22,415 nt of DNA from contig CAZHRJ010000039.1 in assembly GCA_964534765.1 (NCBI GenBank), positions 1-22,415 on the forward strand, read 5' to 3'. The DNA is from CAZHRJ01 sp964534765 (GTDB taxonomy: Bacteria > Lindowbacteria > 2-12-FULL-62-27). Below, piece by piece: positions 8,194 to 15,013 of this stretch. Position 1 is the stretch's first letter, and every line of letters starts with the position of its first letter. The notes below the pieces were generated by a model, which was not told the origin of the DNA, did no database searches, and saw only the letters and a program-made list of their open reading frames with translations. The translations under genes were made by a program, and so were the position numbers.

Positions 8194-9176
8194 GGCACGG
8201 GGATGTGATCGAATATTTTCTGCAGGATCGCCTCCGAATCCATTCCTTCCGCTTCGGCCTCATACGATACGATCAGCCGGTGCCGCAGGACATCCATGCC
8301 GGTCACTTTGACATCATGCGGAGTGACATAGCCGCGGGAGTCCAGAAACGCGCGCGCCCGAGAAGCGAGGTTGAGATAGATGGACGCCCGCGGGCTTGCG
8401 CCGTAGGCGATCAGTGGCGACAGATCCAAATTGTATTTTTCAGGTTCGCGTGTCGCAAAGACCAGGTCGAGCATGTATTTTTTGACTTTCTCATCGACAT
8501 AGATATCCGACATGAGTTTCTGGAGCGACCGGATATCATCGCAATCCGCGACCGCGGACACGGATGCCGGGGGCAGTTCGGTCTGACGGTTCATGATGGA
8601 GAGTTCCTCCTCGATTTGCGGATAGGTTACTTTGACTTTGAGCATGAATCGGTCAATCTGGGCCTCGGGAAGCGGATACGTTCCCTCCTGCTCGATCGGA
8701 TTTTGCGTGGCCATGACCAGGAACGGGTTGGGCAGAGGAAACGTTTCCGTGCCGATGGTGACCTGCCGTTCCTGCATCGCCTCAAGCAGGGCCGACTGAA
8801 CCTTTCCGGGCGCGCGGTTGATCTCATCCGCGAGGACGATATTCGCGAAGACGGGACCTTTGCGAGTCGAGAAGTCGCCGGATTTGGGGTTGAAGACCAG
8901 CGTTCCAATCAAATCCGCGGGCAGAAGGTCGGGCGTGAATTGAATGCGTTTGAATTCCAGTTTAAGCGCCGCCGCCAGGGTTTTGATCGCCGTTGTTTTT
9001 GCCAGTCCCGGAACGCCTTCAACCAGGACATGCCCGCCGGTGAGGATACCGACGAGAAGCCGTTCCACGAGTCCGCGCTGTCCGACGATGACTTTGTCGA
9101 TCTCGTCCGTAATCCGGCCGATCAAATGCGCCTTGTCCCGCACGCTGTCTTCAATTCCCTTCACATCAACGCCCAT
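8190..9176 (-). CDS. moxR: MoxR-family AAA+ ATPase
   Basis: This 328-residue AAA+ ATPase has Walker A GVPGLAKT at residues 54-61 and Walker B LADEIN at 115-120. The family signature ATQNPIEQEGTYPLPEAQ (sensor 1 region) follows, and the C-terminal lid ends near the stop. This matches the MoxR family in length and motif order. MoxR proteins are chaperone-like ATPases that remodel or activate VWA-domain partners. Here four candidate VWA-type partners lie downstream (DUF58, BatA, BatB and possibly BatD scaffolds). The start ATG has a strong AGGAGG seven bases upstream (9184-9189 on the plus strand). It is the first gene of the operon, driven by the promoter at 9211-9239. Confidence 0.96.
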   Translation of the reverse strand: MGVDVKGIEDSVRDKAHLIGRITDEIDKVIVGQRGLVERLLVGILTGGHVLVEGVPGLAKTTAIKTLAAALKLEFKRIQFTPDLLPADLIGTLVFNPKSGDFSTRKGPVFANIVLADEINRAPGKVQSALLEAMQERQVTIGTETFPLPNPFLVMATQNPIEQEGTYPLPEAQIDRFMLKVKVTYPQIEEELSIMNRQTELPPASVSAVADCDDIRSLQKLMSDIYVDEKVKKYMLDLVFATREPEKYNLDLSPLIAYGASPRASIYLNLASRARAFLDSRGYVTPHDVKVTGMDVLRHRLIVSYEAEAEGMDSEAILQKIFDHIPVP

Positions 9177-9210
9177 AGATCATCCTCCTGGTTTGTCCGA
9201 ATTGAGGGTA

Positions 9211-9239
9211 ACTATAGAAAAACCGGGGCAGAAGGTCAA
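9211..9239 (-). promoter_or_regulatory. Promoter of the moxR-bat operon
   Basis: On the minus strand, TTGACC (9239-9234), a 17-base spacer and TATAGT (9216-9211) make a near-consensus sigma-70-type promoter. It is about 35 bases upstream of the moxR start and its AGGAGG site. No other comparable promoter is apparent at the junctions further down the operon. Confidence 0.72.
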
Positions 9240-9281
9240 ATGGTCCTTTCGGGCATTGCCGGGCATTCCCGCGCCGCGTCC

Positions 9282-9310
9282 TTGATTCCACGAGAATTTG
9301 GTGATTAGAT
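9282..9310 (+). promoter_or_regulatory. Possible promoter of the cyclic-nucleotide-binding gene
   Basis: A -35 box TTGATT (9282-9287), a 17-base spacer and a weaker -10 box TTAGAT (9305-9310) lie back-to-back with the moxR promoter. The -10 overlaps the ATG at 9309. If the promoter is real, that ATG cannot be the translation start, and the ATG at 9348 is used. Confidence 0.4.
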
Positions 9311-9347
9311 GCGGGATAGAACCGAGGGGAGAGAGAACAATAGAGGC

Positions 9348-10394
9348 ATGTCCACCATCCAACCGGAGAATGTCAAAAAGCATCAGATCCTGTTTCACGA
9401 GGGAGACGAGACACACCATTTCTACATTTTGCTGACGGGCAAGCTGGCCGTGTTCCGACAGAAGAAGTATGTCCGCTCCATCAGCGGCCGGGGAGTATTC
9501 GTGGGTGAAATGGGATCGCTTTTGGGGTTCAAGCGATCAGCGACGGTGATAACGCTGGAGACGTCATCCCTTCTTGTCATCCCCAACAGCGTCGAGCAGA
9601 TTTTCGTCAATAACAGGGAGATCGGGATCAAGCTTCTCTCAAACCTCCGCCGACGGCTGTCGGAAACGTACGATCGCGCGGAGAAACTCTGGGAGAGGAT
9701 TTTCAAGGAGATCATGGACATCGTCATTTACGAGGCGACGACGCGATCGGTGATCCGGAACAATCTGGGCGTGGACAAGATCGAGGCCGAGAAGAGCACC
9801 ATGTCCAAGGCCGTTCAGAGGGACATGTTGTCGCCCACATTTGAATTTTCCAATATCCGGGATATGCTCGGAAAATTCGGCATCGAGGAGGCCTACGACA
9901 AGCAGATCAAGGAAAAGTATCCGCGATTCAAGTATGTCGATCTGAAACAGATGAAGGATCTCTGGAAAAAGCCGATCCCACAGGAGGCGGTAGAACTGCT
10001 TCGGCACTGCCTGGACCTGGCTCGTGGGCTGAACGATCTGACGGAGTTTATCACCTCCTACGAGCATGCGGATGAGGCGACCGGGATGGAGGAAGTGGAC
10101 ATGTTGGAGTCCTGCATCCCTCTTGCGCGGCGGACTGAGATTTTTCGCGGCCTGGCCCGCGATGTATTGACCGACCGGGAGGGCATCGAACGGATGAAGC
10201 GTGTCAACCGGGACATCGATGTGGACCTGGAGGAGGCGGATCGGCACGAGCGTCGCACCGGCCGGATTTTTTTTCTGACGGATGTAGCCAAGCGGTTCGG
10301 TGTCCGGGAGGAATATCTGGACAAGTTGCGGAGGGATTACTGGGATATGTGTCTCGATAAAGAAGCGCCGCGCCCGGCGGTTTCAATTCAATAG
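9348..10394 (+). CDS. Cyclic-nucleotide-binding-domain protein with unassigned helical C-terminal domain
   Basis: This protein has 348 residues from ATG at 9348. An in-frame ATG at 9309 exists but overlaps a putative -10 box, and it would only add an Arg-rich tail. Residues 8-105 form a cNMP-binding domain. The phosphate-binding cassette keeps GE at 53-54 and RSA at 63-65, so nucleotide binding is plausible. There is no DNA-binding HTH of the Crp type. Instead, residues about 110-345 are a charged, mainly helical region I do not recognise, with segments such as AVELLRHCLDLARGLNDL and a C-terminal TDVAKRFGVREEYLDKL. It is cytosolic, with no signal or membrane segment. It reads divergently from moxR and converges with rfaE2-kdsB, with a 12-base 3' overlap. 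It could be a cAMP/cGMP-responsive effector. Confidence 0.85.
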   Translation: MSTIQPENVKKHQILFHEGDETHHFYILLTGKLAVFRQKKYVRSISGRGVFVGEMGSLLGFKRSATVITLETSSLLVIPNSVEQIFVNNREIGIKLLSNLRRRLSETYDRAEKLWERIFKEIMDIVIYEATTRSVIRNNLGVDKIEAEKSTMSKAVQRDMLSPTFEFSNIRDMLGKFGIEEAYDKQIKEKYPRFKYVDLKQMKDLWKKPIPQEAVELLRHCLDLARGLNDLTEFITSYEHADEATGMEEVDMLESCIPLARRTEIFRGLARDVLTDREGIERMKRVNRDIDVDLEEADRHERRTGRIFFLTDVAKRFGVREEYLDKLRRDYWDMCLDKEAPRPAVSIQ

Positions 10395-11639
10395 CGGTCT
10401 GCTGACAATTTCACCTAAGCGCGCGCGATAGAGCGCGCGTGCGAGGTCGGCCGGGGTGTCGATTCCGATGGAGTCGAGATTTGTCACGGCGACGGCGATT
10501 GGGAATCCGTGTTCGAGTATGCGGAGCTGTTCGAGTTTTTCGGCCTGTTCCAGCGGCGTTTCGGCCCAGCCCGCGAATGTAAGCAGGAAATCCCTGCGAA
10601 AAACATATAATCCTATGTGTTTGAACAAGGGTCTCCGTCCCGGAGACGACTCGTCCCGATAAAATGGAATCCGGCTTCTAGAAAAAAAGATCGCCCGGCC
10701 ACGCGAAACCGCGACTTTGGCGACATTCGGATTGTCGTAGTCGGCTTCGGGGCAAGGGGTGACCAGCGTGGCGACGGGGCAGTGAGACCGGCGGAGCGTC
10801 TGGACGGCGAGCCGGATGTTGGCCGGGTGCTGAAACGGTTCGTCACCCTGTAGATTGACGACGATCCGCGCCGCCGGCCTGCTTCTGGCGATCTCGGCGC
10901 AGCGATCAGACCCGCTTATGCACGCCGGAGACGTCAGGGATGCATCCGCGCCAAATCCTCGCGCCGTCTTCAAGATCCGGCGGTCATCGGTGGCGATCAC
11001 GATTTGCCAACCCGGTCCTGCGGCGCGTCTGGCTTTTTCATATACATGCTCCAACACGGTCTTCCCGGCCAGATTGGCGAGGGTTTTGCCGGGGAATCGC
11101 GTAGATCCATACCGGGCTGGAATGACGACGAGGATCGACGGATCATGATCGGGCGCGGCCTGTGGAGGATCGATGGAGCGAATTCGATGGATCAATTGCG
11201 ACGTGCTCTTGCCCCGCGTCAATGTGACCCGCGCGACGCGCCCACCCATTGACCGAACGAATGCGGCCCCGGCGATTTCAGATTCGCGGTAGTCCGCGCC
11301 CTTGACGAGCACCTGCGGCCGGATGGCCCGGATGATCTGTTCCGGCGTTTGTTCTGAGAATGGCACGATCCAGTCCACGCATTCGAGCGCGGCGAGCACC
11401 GCCGCGCGATCCCGCAGAGGACAGATCGGCCGGCTGATTCCCTTCAGGCGCCGGACGCCGGCGTCGGAATTCAATCCGACGATCAGCAGATCCCCGAGCG
11501 CCCGGGCCCGGGCCAGGTATTCGACGTGTCCGCGGTGGAGGAGGTCGAAACAGCCATTGGTGAAGACGATTTTTTTTCGGCCGTGCAGGGGCCGGAGTTT
11601 TTGGATGAGCGAAGCGAGGGAAGAGAGTTTCGGGATCAA
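10383..11639 (-). CDS. rfaE2/kdsB: Fused heptose-1-phosphate nucleotidyltransferase (RfaE2) and CMP-Kdo synthetase (KdsB)
   Basis: This 418-residue polypeptide contains two complete LPS enzymes. Residues about 20-155 are a cytidylyltransferase-fold domain, with GCFDLLHRGH at 29-38 (HxGH at 35-38) and GLNSD. They match RfaE2/HldE C-terminal domains, which activate D-glycero-beta-D-manno-heptose 1-phosphate with ATP. A proline-rich linker (DPPQAAPDHDP) leads to residues 169-410, which match KdsB (3-deoxy-manno-octulosonate cytidylyltransferase). KdsB features include IPARYGSTRFPGK at 173-185, NLQGDEP, a late HIGLYVFRRDFL, and the PLEQAEKLEQLR signature. The frame is continuous. The gene overlaps rfaE1 by ATGA, so all three activities are co-translated. 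The enzymes act in the cytoplasm. The two domains are normally separate proteins; the fusion is unusual to my knowledge. Confidence 0.95.
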   Translation of the reverse strand: MIPKLSSLASLIQKLRPLHGRKKIVFTNGCFDLLHRGHVEYLARARALGDLLIVGLNSDAGVRRLKGISRPICPLRDRAAVLAALECVDWIVPFSEQTPEQIIRAIRPQVLVKGADYRESEIAGAAFVRSMGGRVARVTLTRGKSTSQLIHRIRSIDPPQAAPDHDPSILVVIPARYGSTRFPGKTLANLAGKTVLEHVYEKARRAAGPGWQIVIATDDRRILKTARGFGADASLTSPACISGSDRCAEIARSRPAARIVVNLQGDEPFQHPANIRLAVQTLRRSHCPVATLVTPCPEADYDNPNVAKVAVSRGRAIFFSRSRIPFYRDESSPGRRPLFKHIGLYVFRRDFLLTFAGWAETPLEQAEKLEQLRILEHGFPIAVAVTNLDSIGIDTPADLARALYRARLGEIVSRPLLN

Positions 11640-12610
11640 AGGGCGTCGAGGATTTCGCGTGGCGTCGCGGCCGCGGTCCCTATTTTACCGACGACAATGC
11701 CCGCGGCGAGGTTGGCGATTTCCATTCCGAGCCGCAGGTTGAGTCCCGCGGCGAGCGCAAGTCCCGATACGGCGGTAACCGTATCTCCCGCGCCGGTGAC
11801 GTCGAAGACCTCCTGTGCCCGTGTCGGAATGTGGGTCACGCGATCGCCCTCCTCAAAGAGACTCATTCCCTGTTCACCCCGGGTGATCAGGAGGGCCGTC
11901 GAGTCAAGCCGCCTGCGGATGATTTTTCCGGCGGATTCAATCTCATGCTGAGTTTTCAATTTCCGCCCGATCGACTCCCCCGCCTCCTTGGTATTGGGCG
12001 TGAGAAGCGTGACGCGCCGGTATGACCAGAAATTGTCGAGTTTGGGGTCGGCGACAATCGGGATGCCGGCCTGCCGGGCCCTGGGAATGGCTGAGGCGAG
12101 AAGTTTCCGGCTGACGACGCCTTTGGCGTAGTCGGAGAAGATAAGCGCGTCGGCGGATTTCAAAGAATCCAGGATGGCGCGATTCAATTCCCTGACTAAT
12201 TCCGAGTCAAATTTCTCCCGCAGTTCCCGGTCGATCCGAACCATCTGTTGGCTGCCGGCGATGACCCGGGTTTTCCGGATGGTCGGCCGATCCAGGGTGG
12301 CCGCCGCCCGCAGCAGAATCCCCTGCGATTCGCACTGCCGCCGGACCTGGTCCGCGAACCCATCCTCGCCCAGCGCCCCGATGGCCGTGGGTTTGGCGCC
12401 GAGCGCCGCCAGATTGGCCGCGACATTGAGCGCCCCGCCCAGCCGGTAGGACTCCTCTTTGACATCAACAACCGGCACCGGCGCCTCCGGGGAAATCCTC
12501 TCGACATGACCCCAGACAAAGTGGTCCAGGATCAGGTCGCCGATGACCAGAATCCGCCGGCCCTGAAATTGCGACAGACTGCGTGACAGGTTCGCCCGCG
12601 TCAGTTTCAT
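11636..12610 (-). CDS. rfaE1: D-glycero-beta-D-manno-heptose-7-phosphate kinase (RfaE1 / HldE N-terminal domain)
   Basis: This 324-residue PfkB-family sugar kinase matches the kinase half of HldE. It starts with GDLILDHFVWGHVERISPEAPVPV (residues 24-47). It also has the GGALNVAANLAALG motif and ends with the ATP-binding anion-hole signature DVTGAGDT at 270-277, whose Asp is the catalytic base. It phosphorylates D-glycero-D-manno-heptose 7-phosphate to the 1,7-bisphosphate. Here the bifunctional HldE of enterobacteria is split: the nucleotidyltransferase half is in the next gene, fused to KdsB. The start ATG is at 12610, with only a weak ribosome-binding site. The 5' leader may include the structured element at 12657-12757. 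Confidence 0.94.
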   Translation of the reverse strand: MKLTRANLSRSLSQFQGRRILVIGDLILDHFVWGHVERISPEAPVPVVDVKEESYRLGGALNVAANLAALGAKPTAIGALGEDGFADQVRRQCESQGILLRAAATLDRPTIRKTRVIAGSQQMVRIDRELREKFDSELVRELNRAILDSLKSADALIFSDYAKGVVSRKLLASAIPRARQAGIPIVADPKLDNFWSYRRVTLLTPNTKEAGESIGRKLKTQHEIESAGKIIRRRLDSTALLITRGEQGMSLFEEGDRVTHIPTRAQEVFDVTGAGDTVTAVSGLALAAGLNLRLGMEIANLAAGIVVGKIGTAAATPREILDAL

Positions 12611-12656
12611 CGCGACACCGTATCTAGGATTTTGAAAATTGAAAACAGGATATGGG

Positions 12657-12757
12657 AAAAAAGGGTGGGAGATTCACGTTCAAGCCGACCATGCGCCTTC
12701 CTGGCGCGACTTAGTGGTGTATGAAACCTAGTTCTCGACCTGCCCGTGAATCTCCCA
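12657..12757 (-). ncRNA. Candidate structured RNA or leader with terminator-like 3' end
   Basis: A perfect 13-bp inverted repeat, TGGGAGATTCACG (12666-12678) and CGTGAATCTCCCA (12745-12757), encloses 66 bases. Inside, a second hairpin GCGCC/GGCGC (12693-12697 with 12703-12707) has a five-base loop. On the minus strand the outer stem is followed by ACCC and six T (12662-12657), as at a Rho-independent end, so the minus strand is the likelier transcript. The element lies 47-147 bases before the rfaE1 start. It may be an independent small RNA, or a leader or attenuator for rfaE1. I do not recognise it as SRP RNA, 6S RNA or a known riboswitch. Confidence 0.5.
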
Positions 12758-12859
12758 TATTCGCAAGAGGTCACTTATATATAAGCAAATTCTGATCCCA
12801 CAGCCATGCTATTTTCATAATCTATTTTTGTATAGTAAGTTATGACTAGACAGACAGGG

Positions 12860-12910
12860 GGCCTTTGTGAGAAAGATTTCACAGTGTCCCAAGAAACTGC
12901 GCCAAAGGCC
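12860..12910. repeat. Inverted repeat upstream of the rplM promoter
   Basis: An 8-bp perfect inverted repeat GGCCTTTG (12860-12867) and CAAAGGCC (12903-12910) encloses 35 bases. That loop contains a smaller TGTGA/TCACA pairing (12866-12870 with 12879-12883). Neither strand has a U-tract after the stem, so it is not a classical terminator. It lies before the rplM promoter and so would not be part of an mRNA starting there. Confidence 0.4.
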
Positions 12911-12969
12911 GCATTTGTATCAGGTCAAAGAGATCGGATAGGATCAGGCAAAAAACTCCAAAAACGCGC

Positions 12970-12998
12970 TTGACCTGCACCGTCAAACGAGTTATTTT
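12970..12998 (+). promoter_or_regulatory. Promoter of the rplM operon
   Basis: A TTGACC -35 box (12970-12975), a 17-base spacer and a TATTTT -10 box (12993-12998) place transcription start near 13005, only a few bases before the rplM ATG at 13009. The mRNA would be leaderless or nearly so. The only purine run, GGGGG at 13001-13005, would sit at its very 5' end. Confidence 0.6.
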
Positions 12999-13008
12999 AC
13001 GGGGGCTT

Positions 13009-13449
13009 ATGAAGACGTATCTGGCAAAAGTGGGCGAAGAGAATCGGAAGTGGTATGTGGTGGACGCATCGGGTCAGGTATTGGGCCGGCTGGCGACGCG
13101 GGTGGCGTCTGTTCTGATGGGGAAACACAAGCCGACGTATACGCCGCACGTGGATGTGGGCGACTTTGTCATCGTGCTAAACTCGGGCAAAATTCGTGTG
13201 ACGGGCCGAAAGTTTGAGGAGAAGATTTATTTCCGGCACAGCGGTTTTCCAGGCGGAATCCGGAAGAGGACTTTTCGGGAACAGCTTGGCCGGGACAGCA
13301 CCAAGGTCATCCGGCTCGCGGTGAAAAACATGCTTCCCAAAAATATTCTCAGCCGTCGCCGGTTGTCAAAGTTGAAAGTGTATGCGGAGGCGGATCATCC
13401 GCATGACGCGCAGAACCCCCAGCCGCTGGAGGTGGGCAAGAAATGGTAA
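13009..13449 (+). CDS. rplM: 50S ribosomal protein L13
   Basis: This 146-residue protein matches L13 in full, close to the usual 142-150 residues. Features are the N-terminal MKTYLAKVGEENRKWYVVDA, GRLATRVASVLMGKHKPTYTPHVD, and the C-terminal MLPKNILSRRRLSKLKVYAEADHPHDAQNPQPLEV. It binds 23S rRNA early in 50S assembly. The ATG at 13009 is chosen over an upstream TTG at 12970, which lies inside the promoter and adds residues not found in the family. It overlaps rpsI by seven bases, the standard L13-S9 pairing. Confidence 0.98.
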   Translation: MKTYLAKVGEENRKWYVVDASGQVLGRLATRVASVLMGKHKPTYTPHVDVGDFVIVLNSGKIRVTGRKFEEKIYFRHSGFPGGIRKRTFREQLGRDSTKVIRLAVKNMLPKNILSRRRLSKLKVYAEADHPHDAQNPQPLEVGKKW

Positions 13450-13898
13450 GCACAGAAACTGAGCCGGCGCCGCCGGCCGCCATAGCGGCGTCGCTTCCCC
13501 CGCCCGCCAGCGGCATATTTCTGGGAACAGGCCGGCGGAAAACGTCAATCGCCCGTGTCCGGCTTATCCGTCCGGGGAGCGGCGCGATCACGGTCAACGG
13601 CAAGCCGCTGGATCAGAGATTCACGCGGCAGATGTATCTCGAGCACATTCGAGAGCCGCTGAAAGTCACCCAGATGGAGCATGCGGTGGATATCGTGATC
13701 AGCGTCCAGGGCGGCGGCGTGACCGGCCAGGCCGGAGCGCTACGGCATGGCATCGCCCGCGCGCTCCTGGCGTTTTCGCCCGATCTTCGGAGGTCGCTTC
13801 GCCATGCCGGCTGTCTCACCCGTGATCCCAGAGCGAAAGAGCGTCGCAAGTGCGGCCTCAAAAAAGCCCGCAAAGCTGAGCAATATTCCAAGCGCTAG
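13443..13898 (+). CDS. rpsI: 30S ribosomal protein S9
   Basis: This 151-residue protein matches S9 with a non-conserved, Ala/Pro-rich N-terminal extension of about 24 residues. The conserved core then starts at GIFLGTGRRKTSIARVRL. Family features are GSGAITVNGKPLDQRF, GGGVTGQAGALRHGIARALL, and the basic C-terminal tail KKARKAEQYSKR, which reaches the P-site tRNA in the ribosome. The ATG overlaps the rplM stop. A GGAGGTGG lies about nine bases upstream inside rplM. Coupled translation with L13 is likely. Confidence 0.97.
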   Translation: MVSTETEPAPPAAIAASLPPPASGIFLGTGRRKTSIARVRLIRPGSGAITVNGKPLDQRFTRQMYLEHIREPLKVTQMEHAVDIVISVQGGGVTGQAGALRHGIARALLAFSPDLRRSLRHAGCLTRDPRAKERRKCGLKKARKAEQYSKR

Positions 13899-13945
13899 AC
13901 CCATTCGGCCGGCCGGGCAATTCGTGTCTCTGTGATGGACATTCA

Positions 13946-15013
13946 ATGAAGACACGTGGGGCCCATTTGCCGATCCGTGCGGCCAACCGGCTGACGGTCG
14001 GCGTGGTAGGAGCAACTGGCTATACCGGCCAGGAACTCATTCGCATATTGTCCCGACATCCGCGTCTGCGGATTGCGCTGGTCACATCGAACCGGCTGGC
14101 GGGGAAAAAACTCAGTGACTGCATCCCTTCGCTTTCCGGCCTTTGCGATCTGACGCTTTCCAGTCCGGATGAAGCCCGGCGCGGGCGTGTGGACGTGCTT
14201 TTTCTGGGGCTGGGTCACGGGGAAGCCGTGGAATTTTTGAAGGGATATCCGTATCTGTCTTCCACGCGAGTCATTGATTTATCCGCCGATTTCCGGTTCA
14301 GGGACCCGGACCTGTACCGGAAGACCTACGGCGGGACGGTTCCCGGATCTCTCAACGGTAAATTTGTCTATGGTCTGACGGAAGTGTTCCGGAAGGCCAT
14401 TCGAAGGGCTAGGTACGTGGCGAATCCTGGATGTTACGTGACGAGTGTGCTTCTCCCTCTTTATCCCATCCTGTCCCGGAAGGCCGTTTCCGTCTCCGGC
14501 CCGATTATTGTCACCTCAGCCAGCGGCGTCAGCGGCGCCGGCGTGACGCCCAAGGCGGAGACGCAATTTTGCGAAGTGGATGAGGACTACAGCGCGTACA
14601 AGCCGCTCCGGGAGCACCGGCATCTGCCGGAGATGGAAGAGGTGTTATCGCCTTTCGGCGTCCGGATCCTTTTTACGCCGCATCTATTGCCGATTCGAAA
14701 CGGAATCCTGTCCGACATTGTATTTCGCATTTCCAACCCCTCCGCAGACGTCGTCGACCGGATTTACCGGGCCTGGAATCGATTTTACAGAGGGTCGGTT
14801 TTCGTCCATCCGGTCCGGCATCTTGTTCATGTGTCGGAGGTCAGGGGAACCAATGACGCCAGATTCACCGCGCGATATGATCCGCTGACGCGGACGGTGT
14901 TGATTCTCTCGGCGATCGACAATCTGATCAAGGGCGCGTCCGGGCAGGCGGTCCAGAATCTCAATGTGATGATGGGCTGGCCGGAGCATCTGGGTTGGGC
15001 CAATCGATCATGA
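13946..15013 (+). CDS. argC: N-acetyl-gamma-glutamyl-phosphate reductase
   Basis: This 355-residue enzyme carries out the third step of arginine biosynthesis, NADPH-dependent reduction of N-acetylglutamyl 5-phosphate to the semialdehyde. The Rossmann motif GATGYTG is at residues 22-28. The catalytic cysteine lies in NPGCYVTS (Cys163). Conserved DLSADFRF, EHRHLPEMEEV and PHLLPIRNGI are present. Its length is typical of the bacterial family. It follows rpsI by 47 bases, in the ribosomal-protein operon, and overlaps argJ by ATGA. The N-terminal 15 residues before VGVVGATG are slightly longer than usual. Confidence 0.97.
   Translation: MKTRGAHLPIRAANRLTVGVVGATGYTGQELIRILSRHPRLRIALVTSNRLAGKKLSDCIPSLSGLCDLTLSSPDEARRGRVDVLFLGLGHGEAVEFLKGYPYLSSTRVIDLSADFRFRDPDLYRKTYGGTVPGSLNGKFVYGLTEVFRKAIRRARYVANPGCYVTSVLLPLYPILSRKAVSVSGPIIVTSASGVSGAGVTPKAETQFCEVDEDYSAYKPLREHRHLPEMEEVLSPFGVRILFTPHLLPIRNGILSDIVFRISNPSADVVDRIYRAWNRFYRGSVFVHPVRHLVHVSEVRGTNDARFTARYDPLTRTVLILSAIDNLIKGASGQAVQNLNVMMGWPEHLGWANRS

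Larger units (their letters stand above)
12611..12969. other. Intergenic region between rfaE1 and rplM (divergent)
   Basis: This is the longest gene-free stretch in the window. It holds the candidate RNA (12657-12757), a perfect 12-base palindrome CTTATATATAAG (12774-12785), an AT-rich tract (12780-12850), and a hairpin GGCCTTTG/CAAAGGCC (12860-12867 with 12903-12910). The palindrome could supply a -10 box for the minus-strand RNA, but no good -35 is seen. No protein-coding frame in it looks credible. Confidence 0.7.

Noticed and set aside
7361..8311. Plus-strand ORF of 316 codons opposite the DUF58 gene
   Set aside because: Ser/Arg-rich antisense frame with no recognisable motif.
8205..9308. 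Plus-strand ORF of 367 codons opposite moxR
   Set aside because: Antisense to the MoxR gene, whose Walker motifs are intact.
12657..12757. Retron, SRP RNA or 6S RNA identity for the inverted repeat element
   Set aside because: No reverse transcriptase is nearby, the SRP GGAA/AGCAGCC elements are absent, and it is too short for 6S RNA.
12970..13008. TTG start extending L13 by 13 residues
   Set aside because: It falls in the promoter -35 box and lengthens the protein beyond the family start.
14995..15009. TTG start extending ArgJ by 5 residues
   Set aside because: The ATG at 15010 overlaps the argC stop as ATGA, the normal arrangement.
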